A stretch of DNA of 64,000 nucleotides from Pedobacter sp. PF22-3 (GTDB lineage: Bacteria > Bacteroidota > Bacteroidia > Sphingobacteriales > Sphingobacteriaceae), in assembly GCF_026239555.1 (NCBI RefSeq), contig NZ_JAPIVP010000023.1, positions 1 to 64,000 of the forward strand, written 5' to 3'. The notes below the pieces were generated by a model. That model was not told the origin of the DNA. It saw only the letters and a program-made list of their open reading frames with translations, and ran no database searches. Below, in pieces: positions 1-10,300 of this stretch. A program made the position numbers and the translations under genes. The stretch's first letter is position 1. Every line of letters begins with the position of its first letter.

Positions 1-397
1 ATGAGCGGAATAGCCCACAGCGCAGCGAGGACTATAAGCGAAAGCGGGACTAAAACTGCCAAGAACCACCAACCGTTCATTTCCAAATATCAACAAGAGA
101 ACAAAATATAAATACTGCAGATTTTGTAGCCCAATTATCAAAATTTGCCCTGTCAATATGATTAAAAAAACTTTAAATGCTTCTACCTCATTAATGCTAA
201 ATATCAAGTAAAAAGTTAATGACTAAAGCCTTTACTACCTGCATTCCTATTTCTTTTGCTTACCTTATATTCCCCAATACTAAGATTGTAGAATTTACTA
301 ATAAAACGACTGAAGAAGAAAAAAATAAATGTTCATATAACGTTTATTATTTTAAAAATTTTACTTTTACCATGAGAATCTTCCAAGTATAAACCGT
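1..397. other. Intergenic region at window edge, no gene seen
   Basis: No convincing coding sequence is visible. A 36-codon open frame starting at base 1 has no recognisable protein character. The first 60 bases have the look of a dispersed intergenic repeat, but no second copy was found in the window. The rest is AT-rich and probably carries the promoter of the arabinofuranosidase gene that starts at 398. A TACTTTTA stretch near 361-368 resembles the Bacteroidota -7 element TAnnTTTG but lacks the final G, so no promoter is called. Confidence 0.4.
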
Positions 398-2401
398 ATG
401 AAATTAAATTACCCTATAAAAAGTATCTTTTCAGCATGTATTGCGTACGCTGCCGTTGGAATTGGATACACTACTGCAGTGCAGGCTCAAACTGCAAAAG
501 TAATTAAAGTTAAAACAGACCAAAGTATTGCTAAAGTGCAACCGAACATGTGGGGTGTTTTTTTCGAGGATATTAACTTTGGTGCCGATGGCGGCATTTA
601 TGCAGAACTAATTAAAAACCGCTCTTTCGAATTTACCAAACCTTTAATGGGCTGGACAATTCAGCGGAAAAAGCAGCAGGAAGGCGAAATATTGGTGGTA
701 AACCGCAAAGAGGTAAATACCGCCAATCCCAGATATTTACAGATAAAAAAACAAACCGACGATTTTGAGCTCGTAAATGAAGGATTTAAAGGTATTGGAG
801 TAAAAAAAGGATTACGCTACGATTTTTCATTGATGTACCGCCAATCAGCCCCTGGGGTTAAACTGGTACTGATGTTAAAAGACGCGAACAATAAAATCAT
901 CGGACAGGGAACTTTAACACCTAACCAAACGGGTAGCGACTGGAAAAAACAATCAGCAAGTTTTACTGCTACGGAAACTGATCCAAAAGCTAAATTCTCT
1001 ATTCTGTTTCAGGGAAATGGAAATATTGATGTAGATATGATTAGTCTTTTTCCTGGCGATACCTGGAAAAACCGTCCGCAAGGATTAAGGGCAGATATGG
1101 TGCAGTTATTGGCCGATATGAAACCTGGTTTTATCCGTTTTCCTGGCGGCTGTATTGTAGAAGGAACCGATCTGGCAAACCGCTACCAGTGGAAAAAAAC
1201 CATTGGCCCCATTGAAGACAGGCAATTAATTATCAACCGCTGGAATACTGAATTTGCAAACCGTGCTGCACCGGATTATTTTCAAAGTTTCGGTTTAGGC
1301 TTTTTCGAATATTTCCAACTGGCCGAAGATATAGGTTCAGATGCACTACCGATATTAAATTGCGGTATGGCCTGCCAGTTTAACTCGGCTGAAGTAGCCG
1401 GGCTTGATGAACTGGATCCTTATGTACAGGATGCCTTAGACCTTATTGAATTTGCCAATGGCGATGTGACAACCAAATGGGGCAAAGTACGGGCCGATTT
1501 AGGTCACCCGAAACCTTTTAACCTAAAAATGATGGGTGTTGGAAACGAAAACTGGGGACCACAATACCTGGAAAGGTTAGCCATTTTCACCAAAGCCATA
1601 AAAGCCAAATATCCTGATTTTAAACTGATTAACAGCTCGGGAACTGATCCGGAAGGTGATCGATTTAATTTGTTGAATACAACTTTAAGAGGCAATAATG
1701 CTGACTTTATTGACGAACACTATTACCGATCTGCCGATTGGTTTTTAAAAAATGCTGGCCGTTATGATAACTATCCCAGAAACGGATCGAAGGTTTTTGT
1801 TGGCGAATATGCGGTTCATGCAGACAATAGTATAGTTGGAAGTAACCGCAACAACTGGCAAAGTGCATTAGCTTCAGCTTCCTTAATGACAGGTTTGGAG
1901 CGCAATGCAGATGTGGTACAAATGGCTTCTTATGCCCCGCTTTTCGCTAATATCGACGCCTGGCAGTGGGCACCCGATATGATCTGGGTAGATAACTTAA
2001 AATCGTATGGCACCCCTGATTATTATGTGCAGAAACAGTTTTCTACCAATAAGGGAACAGATGTAGTTTCGATTACACTTGATGATAAGAACATTATTGG
2101 CCAGGATGGGCTTTATGCTTCTGCCGTAACCGATCAGGCCAAAAAAGAACTGATCATTAAAATCGCCAACAACTCCAATCAATCGCAGCAAATAGATTTT
2201 GACCTTGAAGGGAAAATGAAACTAAAAAGTAAGGCCACTAATGAAGAAATAGCAAACAGCAACCTTACTCAGGTTAATTCTTTTGAAAATCCTGAAGCGG
2301 TAAGTCCGAAAAAAAGCACGATCAACCTAAAAGGCAAAAAATTAAACATTGCGTTAAAACCTTATTCTTTTAACGTGATCAAAATCCCATTTAACCAATA
2401 G
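398..2401 (+). CDS. Secreted alpha-L-arabinofuranosidase, GH51
   Basis: This enzyme should remove terminal alpha-L-arabinofuranosyl residues from arabinan or arabinoxylan outside the cytoplasm. An N-terminal signal peptide ends near AVQAQ at about residue 31. A jelly-roll, carbohydrate-binding-like segment lies at roughly residues 80-220 and precedes the (beta/alpha)8 catalytic domain. The acid/base glutamate is Glu384 in GVGNENW, and the nucleophile is Glu470 in VGEYA. A beta-sandwich C-terminal domain typical of GH51 follows. At 667 residues it is longer than the plain 500-residue GH51 enzymes because of the inserted N-terminal module. It is followed after 13 bases by a second GH51 gene, so the two are probably co-transcribed. 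No SusC/SusD pair is present beside it. Confidence 0.93.
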   Translation: MKLNYPIKSIFSACIAYAAVGIGYTTAVQAQTAKVIKVKTDQSIAKVQPNMWGVFFEDINFGADGGIYAELIKNRSFEFTKPLMGWTIQRKKQQEGEILVVNRKEVNTANPRYLQIKKQTDDFELVNEGFKGIGVKKGLRYDFSLMYRQSAPGVKLVLMLKDANNKIIGQGTLTPNQTGSDWKKQSASFTATETDPKAKFSILFQGNGNIDVDMISLFPGDTWKNRPQGLRADMVQLLADMKPGFIRFPGGCIVEGTDLANRYQWKKTIGPIEDRQLIINRWNTEFANRAAPDYFQSFGLGFFEYFQLAEDIGSDALPILNCGMACQFNSAEVAGLDELDPYVQDALDLIEFANGDVTTKWGKVRADLGHPKPFNLKMMGVGNENWGPQYLERLAIFTKAIKAKYPDFKLINSSGTDPEGDRFNLLNTTLRGNNADFIDEHYYRSADWFLKNAGRYDNYPRNGSKVFVGEYAVHADNSIVGSNRNNWQSALASASLMTGLERNADVVQMASYAPLFANIDAWQWAPDMIWVDNLKSYGTPDYYVQKQFSTNKGTDVVSITLDDKNIIGQDGLYASAVTDQAKKELIIKIANNSNQSQQIDFDLEGKMKLKSKATNEEIANSNLTQVNSFENPEAVSPKKSTINLKGKKLNIALKPYSFNVIKIPFNQ

Positions 2402-2414
2402 ATTTAACGAAATC

Positions 2415-3956
2415 ATGATGAAAAAACTTCTCTTATCTGCAGCCCTATTCTGCAGTTCTATTTTAGTGCATGCACAAAATGAAACCCAGCTCACCATTAA
2501 GCCTGCAGGCGATCAGGTGGTGAGCAAACATATTTACGGTCATTTTTCAGAACACTTGGGCCGCTGTATTTACGATGGTTTTTGGGTAGGTGAAAATTCG
2601 ACCATCCCAAATAAAGGTAGAATAAGATTAGATATTGTAGAGGCCTTAAAAAAGATCAAGGTTCCGAACCTGCGCTGGCCGGGAGGTTGTTTTGCTGATG
2701 AATACCATTGGAGAGATGGCATTGGTCCGAGAAACCAGCGGCCAAAAATGGTTAATACCAATTGGGGCGGTGTAACAGAAGACAATAGCTTTGGTACACA
2801 CGAATTTTTAGACCTCTGCCAGATGCTTGATTGCGAACCTTATATCGCAGGAAATGTAGGTAGCGGAACAGTTGAGGAAATGGCCAAATGGGTAGAATAT
2901 CTAAATTTTGATGGCGTAAGCCCAATGACGGCTATCCGTAGCCAAAATGGAAGAGAAAAACCATGGAAAGTTTCTTTCTGGGGTGTTGGTAACGAAAGCT
3001 GGGGCTGTGGCGGTAACATGACGCCGGCCTATTATTCTGACTTATACCGCAGGTATGCCACTTATGCACGCAACTATCCTGGTGCCCCGCTAAAAAGAAT
3101 TGCCAGTGGAGCCAATTCAGGCGATTACAACTGGACCGAAACCTGCATGAAAAATATTGGCGACCAAATGTGGGGATTAACTTTACACTATTATACCATC
3201 CCAACAGGAAACTGGGGCAAAAAAGGATCAGCCACTAAATTTGATGAGGCACAATACTTTTCGACCATGAAAAACTGCCTGCATATGGAAGAACTAGTGA
3301 CCAAGCACTCCGCAATAATGGATAAATACGATCCTAAAAAGAAAGTTGCTTTAGTGGTTGATGAATGGGGAATCTGGACAGATGTAGAACCTGGAACCAA
3401 TCCGGGTTTCTTGTACCAACAGAATAGTTTACGCGATGCTTTAATTGCAGGCACTACGCTAAACATTTTCAATAACCACTCTGATCGTGTAAAAATGGCT
3501 AACCTGGCACAAACAGTAAATGTTTTACAGGCCTTAATATTGACCGAAAAAGACAAAATGATCCTTACCCCCACTTATCATGTTTTTGATCTTTACAAGG
3601 TACACCAGGATGCAAGATATTTACCAATTGCATTTACCAGTCCTGATTATGTTGTAGGTGGTCAAAAAATCCCGGCGCTAAATGTTTCTGCTTCGCAGGA
3701 TGCCAGCGGCGCGATTCATATTTCATTGGTTAATTTAGATCCCAATAAAAAAATTGCGCTAAGTACCGTTTTGGACGGTTTAAAATGGAGCTCGGTTACC
3801 GGACAGATTTTAACTTCAGCTAAATTAACAGATGTAAACACATTTAACGATTTGAACAAAGTGCACAATGCAAAATTTACCGGCGCAAAAAAATCAGGCA
3901 ATTCGTTAAAAGTAGAACTACCAGCTCAATCTGTTGTAGTTCTGGAATTGAAATAA
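2415..3956 (+). CDS. Secreted alpha-N-arabinofuranosidase, GH51
   Basis: This is a second, shorter GH51 arabinofuranosidase of 513 residues, the usual length for the family. A signal peptide runs to about residue 21 (ending LVHAQ). The catalytic acid/base is Glu194 in GVGNESW and the nucleophile is Glu317 in VVDEWGIW. The C-terminal region is the usual beta-sandwich. It starts 13 bases after the previous GH51 gene and probably shares its transcript. It differs clearly in sequence from its neighbour and lacks the inserted module, so this is not a recent duplication. The two enzymes may split the work between polymeric and short oligosaccharide substrates (inference). A double ATG (2415, 2418) leaves the exact start open by one codon. 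Confidence 0.93.
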   Translation: MMKKLLLSAALFCSSILVHAQNETQLTIKPAGDQVVSKHIYGHFSEHLGRCIYDGFWVGENSTIPNKGRIRLDIVEALKKIKVPNLRWPGGCFADEYHWRDGIGPRNQRPKMVNTNWGGVTEDNSFGTHEFLDLCQMLDCEPYIAGNVGSGTVEEMAKWVEYLNFDGVSPMTAIRSQNGREKPWKVSFWGVGNESWGCGGNMTPAYYSDLYRRYATYARNYPGAPLKRIASGANSGDYNWTETCMKNIGDQMWGLTLHYYTIPTGNWGKKGSATKFDEAQYFSTMKNCLHMEELVTKHSAIMDKYDPKKKVALVVDEWGIWTDVEPGTNPGFLYQQNSLRDALIAGTTLNIFNNHSDRVKMANLAQTVNVLQALILTEKDKMILTPTYHVFDLYKVHQDARYLPIAFTSPDYVVGGQKIPALNVSASQDASGAIHISLVNLDPNKKIALSTVLDGLKWSSVTGQILTSAKLTDVNTFNDLNKVHNAKFTGAKKSGNSLKVELPAQSVVVLELK

Positions 3957-3973
3957 GGTAATATCCCTCGAGA

Positions 3974-4048
3974 GGTCGTCATCCCCAACTTGATTGGGGA
4001 TCTTAATCCAAACGTATTAAGATTCCCGCATGCGCGAGAATGACGACC
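3974..4048. terminator. Inverted repeat between convergent genes, probable bidirectional terminator
   Basis: The ends GGTCGTCAT (3974-3982) and ATGACGACC (4040-4048) are perfect complements. An inner hairpin (ATCCCCAACTTGATTGGGGAT) lies inside. The element sits between the stops of the converging GH51 and GH127 genes, where a two-way terminator is expected. Its outer sequence also matches the start of other intergenic palindromes in this window, such as those at 47527 and 52389, so it may be a repeat that serves as terminator. Confidence 0.5.
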
Positions 4049-4135
4049 ATCCTAGTAAATCCTTTCAATGGTAGCTTGTTGAAGGGTCTCTTATATCTAG
4101 TAGCCTGTGTCCGCACAGACTACAATAGCACAAAT

Positions 4136-6481
4136 TTACTTCACCAGCCTTACTTCATAAATATTCGCAATAGCCGATCGCTGATCGGCAACGAATTTTA
4201 CTTCTAAATCTGCTTTTAACAACGCTTTTGGAATCTGATATTCCTGCGTATAAAAAACATTTCCCCTGCTTCCATCTAGCTTTACATTTTCAATTTTAAC
4301 CCCATTGATCAGGATAGTGAAGTTTTTGTCCTTCTCCTTTCCAAAATAGGTTAAACTGAGTTTATTTCCGGATAAGTCTTTGTTTTTAAGCACATAACTA
4401 AACCATGCTTTCCCATTTCTAAAATGCCTTTCCTGGTAGGTTCCATTATCACTTTGTTCACCTTTAAAATTGTGATCAGATTCTGGTTGCTGCTCTCCGG
4501 GGTTAACCAGATCAACTGTTTTCTGTTCAATCTTCATCTTTTCTTCTTCAGCCAGTTTAATCGCCTTTGCCCGTTCTGGCAATGTCTGTTCACTGCTGTA
4601 AGGAAAATAAACTACATACCGCTTTTCGGCGAGGGTATAAAAAGGAACCAGTTTTAAGGATTTAAATCTTGGCTGATAAATCGCATTTCCGGCACTAAAA
4701 GTTAAACTCTTTTTATCGGTCAACGTAATTTCATTGGCAAGCGTATTTTTAGGTCCCGTAACCAATGGTGCATCGCTGATCGGGAATAAAGCACCAGAAG
4801 CAATATGTCCCATTCTACTGCCATCAGCGGTTAAATTAGGTTGATTTAGCGTATCCATCTCCGCAGCAAGTACAATTGGTCCACGCATAAAAGCTACCCA
4901 ATCAGAACCGTCGGGCATAAACTCCGTAGTGGTATGCATGGGCAGGGAAATATTAACCACATCACCTGTATTCCATGTGCGATCGATACTGGCATAACCG
5001 TTTGCCCCACTTTTAGCAGCTACCTTTTTTCCGTTTACCAGTACAGTCATTTTCCCTTGCTCCAGCCATGCAGGCTGACGGAAATGTAACGCAAAGCGTT
5101 GTTTACTTTTCAATTGAAGTTTGATTGTCGTTTGTTCAGCATCTGGAAAAAGGGTTTGTTGTGTAAGTTGGATGCCTTTTTCTTTCCAGTTTAAGGTTGA
5201 AGGGATAAAAAGATTCACAAATACATCATTCGCTCGGTGTGCATAAATCAATTCTCCATATTTGCCATGGTTTTCCAATCCCGAACCTACACAGCACCAG
5301 AAACTTTCCTGCGGATTCGAATAAGTACGGTAATGCCCTGGCCGCATGGGTGTAAAATAGACAAAACCTCCTTCTGGCCTTTGCGATGAAAGAATATGAT
5401 TGTAAAGTGTACGTTCATAATAATCGAGGTAAGTATTAGAAGGATCCGCTAAAAACAGTTCTTTCGTCAACTTTAACATGTTGTAAGAGTTGCAGGTTTC
5501 TGGTCCCTCCCGCGATTCTGTCATCGAAGAAAAGTCATTGGCAGGGTGAAAATGCTCTCTAACGCTATTTCCTCCAATGGCAACTGTTCTATGTTCCACT
5601 ACCGTTTTCCAAAAGAACGCAGCAGCGTCTGCCCAGGCAGGATCCTTATCCAATAAGGCAATCTGCTCAAAACCAATCACTTTCGGAATCTGCGTATTGG
5701 CATGTAAGCCGTTCAGGGCATCTGTATTTTTTAATAGTGGATTCAGGATAGATTGATCTGAAAACCGTTTTGCCAGTTTAAGGTATTTCTGGTTGCCTGT
5801 TATCGCATAAACATGTGCAAAAACTTCGTTTAATCCACCATGTTCACTCTTTAACAATTCCTGCACTTGCTGATCGGACAAACTGGAGACCACATCCATG
5901 CACCAATCTGTTAACTTGATCAGCATCTGCTTCGCTTTTGCATTACCTGCAACCGCATATGCATCATACAACCCTGCATAAATTTTATGGATATTGTACA
6001 GGGGTACCCATTTTCCATTTAGCGAAAAACTGGATGATTTGATATTGCCAGCCTTAATCTCTTTCCAGATTTCCTTGCCACCAGGAATCCCTGCCAGGTA
6101 ACCGTCGCCATTTTGGCGCTGACATTTATCCAACTCGGCAATCATATAATCTATCCGCTCCTTTACCTTTAAATCGCCAGTAGCGGCATACATTAAAGAG
6201 AGTGCCGAAAGAAAATGTCCACCAATATGCCCATCTAAGCCTGTGTTTTCCCAATTCCCGTAAGATGCTGCCTTAGGTTTTAGCCCCGCTTCCCTTAAAT
6301 ATGGCGCCAGAAGCCTATCCGCATCCAGCGATAGCATGTACTTTTTATCGGTTTCCTGTGCCTGTTTAAAAGGCCCAGCAAGCAAGCGGACTTCTGTCAA
6401 ACTAAATGGCTGCAAGGCAGTTTGCCCTAAAACAGTTCCGCATAAGGCGGTAAACAAAATGGCAGGAATTATTTTTTTCAT
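4136..6481 (-). CDS. Secreted beta-L-arabinofuranosidase, GH127 (DUF1680)
   Basis: The enzyme should release beta-L-arabinofuranose, complementing the alpha-specific GH51 pair that faces it. The likely start at 6481 (MKKIIPAILF) gives a proper signal peptide ending near VLGQ. The longer frame to 6550 adds 23 residues without signal-peptide character. With this start the protein has 781 residues. The four zinc ligands of GH127 are recognisable: Glu328 and Cys330 in PETCNSYN, and Cys396-Cys397 in WCCVGSG; one cysteine of the latter pair is the nucleophile in the characterised bifidobacterial enzyme HypBA1. An alpha/alpha barrel at about residues 40-430 is followed by beta-sandwich regions and a C-terminal extension resembling DUF4986/DUF6805. 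It is oriented opposite to the GH51 genes and converges with them. Confidence 0.92.
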   Translation of the reverse strand: MKKIIPAILFTALCGTVLGQTALQPFSLTEVRLLAGPFKQAQETDKKYMLSLDADRLLAPYLREAGLKPKAASYGNWENTGLDGHIGGHFLSALSLMYAATGDLKVKERIDYMIAELDKCQRQNGDGYLAGIPGGKEIWKEIKAGNIKSSSFSLNGKWVPLYNIHKIYAGLYDAYAVAGNAKAKQMLIKLTDWCMDVVSSLSDQQVQELLKSEHGGLNEVFAHVYAITGNQKYLKLAKRFSDQSILNPLLKNTDALNGLHANTQIPKVIGFEQIALLDKDPAWADAAAFFWKTVVEHRTVAIGGNSVREHFHPANDFSSMTESREGPETCNSYNMLKLTKELFLADPSNTYLDYYERTLYNHILSSQRPEGGFVYFTPMRPGHYRTYSNPQESFWCCVGSGLENHGKYGELIYAHRANDVFVNLFIPSTLNWKEKGIQLTQQTLFPDAEQTTIKLQLKSKQRFALHFRQPAWLEQGKMTVLVNGKKVAAKSGANGYASIDRTWNTGDVVNISLPMHTTTEFMPDGSDWVAFMRGPIVLAAEMDTLNQPNLTADGSRMGHIASGALFPISDAPLVTGPKNTLANEITLTDKKSLTFSAGNAIYQPRFKSLKLVPFYTLAEKRYVVYFPYSSEQTLPERAKAIKLAEEEKMKIEQKTVDLVNPGEQQPESDHNFKGEQSDNGTYQERHFRNGKAWFSYVLKNKDLSGNKLSLTYFGKEKDKNFTILINGVKIENVKLDGSRGNVFYTQEYQIPKALLKADLEVKFVADQRSAIANIYEVRLVK

Positions 6482-7378
6482 TTTTAAAAACATCATCATA
6501 ACAAGTATAATTGAATGCAGTCGGTAAAGATTAGGTATAACATTTAACAAACTTCCGTACTAACTTAATCGGGCTTTTTTGTGCTTGCAGTTAGCTAATT
6601 ATACCCAGAATATTAACTAACTGGTAAATGGTTGAACGCTCATACAATTAAAGGTTTAATACAACATCTGCTTGATGATTAAAACCAGCCAAACAGAATA
6701 CTGATCACATTTGGTTAAATAAACGTCTTAAAGACATTTATAAAACGAAGATATAAAAACAATTACCAATTAAAACAGTATTGACCAAATCATTTAACAT
6801 TTGGGCATTTTTTCTTACCGAATTCCTTAGGCATCCTCTACACAAAACACAAATCCATATATTTATATAGTAATTAATACTACAAATTAATTGGTTTCAA
6901 TTTACATCATAATTAAATGATAATTTTTAGTAAAAATCATTACTTATCTGAAATATGCACTAATAACACCCAGAACCTAATTTTTAATTCAAAAAATTGT
7001 ATCTAAGCCATTTATTTTAGATAAAATGCTAAAAAAAATATATAAATTTCACAATAACAATAACTTACAAAAAATAAATTCGTAAATTAACCCATTATTA
7101 ATACTAATTAAATAGTGATAATCTTTCTTTGTGTATTAAAATTTCAATACAATACATTTAGTACCATTATTTAAAATATTGATTAAATTTTCGTTCATAA
7201 AACTCATTTTAATAAAATTTAGATGGCTCAGCAAGTATCCTGTTCAGTTCATTCATTTATAAATTATTAAAATATATTGACATATTTAATTATCATTTTA
7301 GTATAAATAATAATACACAACAATATTAGCTTTAAAAAGCTGTGTTATTGAGTATTAAGGCAGGCATAAAGAACCATT
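6482..7378. other. AT-rich intergenic region upstream of the PKS cluster
   Basis: Nearly 900 bases without a believable gene separate the divergent GH127 and PKS genes. Most of it is made of A/T runs and is visibly richer in A+T than the flanking genes. A sigma70-like pair, TTGACA (7277-7282) and TATAAA (7302-7307) with 19 bases between, is present about 75 bases before the PKS frame. This is not the usual Bacteroidota promoter form and may be chance in such a composition. No hairpin typical of a riboswitch was recognised. The stretch probably holds the promoters of both divergent genes. Confidence 0.5.
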
Positions 7379-10300
7379 ATGTTTCGCTCAGGATCAAATC
7401 CACCAAACAGAAGAGTAGCATCAAAATCTAAAGCCATGAATAAACACGTCATTATTGCAGTAACTCCCTTCGAAATACCCGACAGTAGATTAGTCTCCAA
7501 TCTACAAAAAGCAGGTTGCTTTCCGGTCCTAAGTCTTGGCCATAGCTACCAGGAAGCTGAAAATGCACTTTCCACACTCCTTGCCACAGGCATTTCCGAC
7601 TTTGGCGTGAGCATCAATTCAGCTTCGTTAGTAGATATTGATTTACCGACACAGGTGAGCTTGATTATTAAACCTTATGATCTTGCCCTAAAAACCAAAA
7701 CATCTGCAAAAATCATTTACCAGGTTTTTGATCTTGAATCGGCTATCAATGCACAAAAAAATGGCGCTTATGGAATAATTGTTAAAGGCAATGAAGGTGC
7801 AGGCCGAGTGGCGTACGAATCTTCATTTGTTCTTTTTCAGCGTATTATTAAAGAAATCACCTCCATTCCCGTTTGGGTTCAGGGTGGCATAGGTATCCAT
7901 ACAACTGCCTCTTTAATGGCGCAGGGCGCAGCAGGAGTAATATTGGATAGTCAGCTTGCATTATTCCCAGAATGTTCTGCTCCTGAGGATTTAAAAAATG
8001 TTTGTGCTAAATTAAGTGGAACAGAAACCAAACTGATCGATAACTGCCGTGTGTTGGCCCGCCCCAATTCGCCGGTGCTGGCAGAAGACACAACTTATAA
8101 TGACCTTCAAAAATATTTCAAAGGTTATAATCTGGAAACAAATTATCTTCCAATGGGCCAGGATATTACCTTATCCACTGACCTGGCAACTAAATACAAA
8201 AAGCTAGAAAAAATGGTTTTTGGCATTAAAGAAGCCATCTATGGGCATTTAAAACAAGCTAAAGCCATCAACGTTATTAAGGCAAAAAACCCACTTGCTC
8301 AAGACCTGAACATCACTTACCCTATCGCACAGGGGCCCATGACCAGGGTAAGTGATGTAGCGCCTTTTGCAGATGCCGTTTCGGAAGCTGGCGCCTTATC
8401 ATTCATTGCACTTTCCTTATTAAAAGGAATATCAGCCAAAAACCTGATTGAAGAAACCAAAAAGCTGGCAGGCGAAAAAACCTGGGGTGTAGGTATTTTA
8501 GGCTTTGCCCCACAAGAACTCAGGGATGAGCAACAGGAATATATTTTAGCAGCCAAACCTCCTGTTTTATTAATTGCAGGTGGAAGACCTTCTCAAGCCA
8601 AACCCTTTGAAAAAGCAGGTATAAAGACCTTTTTACATGTACCATCTGCCGCTCTTTTAGATATGTTTTTAAAAGAAGGTGCTAAACGTTTTGTATTCGA
8701 AGGCCGCGAATGTGGCGGGCATGTTGGCCCCCTATCCAGCATGGTTTTATGGGAAAAACAGATCGAACGTTTATTAAAAGAAGAAAATGCCGATCAGATC
8801 AGTGTTTTCTTTGCTGGAGGAATTCATGATGCTTTTTCTACCGCTTTTATCTCCGTAATGGCGGCTCCTTTGGCGGCCAAAGGCATGAAAATCGGCGTTT
8901 TAATGGGCACAGCCTATTTATACACCAAAGAAGCGGTAAGTAAAGGAGCTATTTTGGATAAATTTCAGCAGGAAGCCATGCAGGCGAACGATACCGTGTT
9001 GCTGGAAACGGCTCCCGGACACGAAACACGCTGCCTGAATTCTGCTTTTGCTACTTTCTTTAACAAAGAAAAAGAGAAACTTCAGGCAGAGGGCCTGGAT
9101 AAAAAAGAAATCTGGGCTAAACTCGAGTCGCTTAATGTTGGCCGTTTGCGCATTGCTGCAAAGGGAATTGAAAGACGTGGCAATGAACTGGTAAAAATTG
9201 ATGAGGCAGAACAGACTGACCTGGGTATGTACATGATCGGCCAGGTTGCTCCTATGCACAAGGAAGTAATGTCATTACTCGATCTTCATCAGGATGTAGC
9301 CGACAAAAACTATACACATATATTAAATGCAACACTTCCTGCGCCTCCTGTTAATCAGGCAAAAGCACTTGATGTAGCTATTGTGGGCATGGCCTGTATT
9401 TTCCCAGGTGCCAGAAACCTTGAAGAATACTGGCGAAATATCATCCTAGGCAAAGACTCTGTTACGGAAGTTCCAGACGAAAGGTGGAACAAAGAACTAT
9501 ATTATAACCCTGATTCTACTGCAGGCGATATGTCGCACTCCAAATGGGGTGGTTTTATCCCAAGGATAGATTTCGATCCCTTAGAATTTGGCATTCCACC
9601 ACAATCGCTCGCTGCTATTGAGCCTACCCAACTGCTTACCCTGATGGTTGCCAAACAGGCTATGCAACACGCAGGTTATGCCGATGGTGGTGTGGATAAT
9701 GAAAATGTTTCTGTAATTATCGGAGCAGAAGGTGGAAACGATCTTGCCAATAGCTATAGCTTTAGGGGATATTACAAACAGGTTTTTGGCGAAATGCCAG
9801 CTGAACTTGATGCTGCTTTACCAAAAGCTACAGAAGACTCTTTTCCCGGCATTTTGGCGAATGTGATTTCAGGCAGAATTACCAACAGGTTAAATCTGGG
9901 CGGCAGAAATTATACTGTTGATGCAGCCTGTGCTTCATCTCTTGCAGCCATTGATTTGGCCTGCCAGGAGCTATTTTTAGAGAAATCAGATATGGTTTTG
10001 GCCGGTGGAGCAGATCTGCATAACGGCATTAACGATTACCTGATGTTTTCGAGCACACATGCCCTTTCTAAAAAAGGACGATGTGCAACATTTGATGCCG
10101 AAGCAGATGGAATTGCCCTTGGCGAAGGCATTGCCATGATCGTATTAAAAAGATATGACGATGCTTTACGCGATGGCGACACCATTTATTCTATTATTAA
10201 AGGCGTTGGTGGATCGAGTGATGGCAAAAGCCTGGGTTTAACTGCGCCACGTAAAAACGGACAGGTAAATGCATTGGAAAGAGCTTACAGTCAGGCAGGG

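Noticed and set aside
7277-7307. Sigma70-like promoter TTGACA/TATAAA before the PKS gene as a listed promoter
   Set aside because: The spacer is 19 bases, the region is extremely AT-rich, and Bacteroidota use a different consensus; chance is likely.
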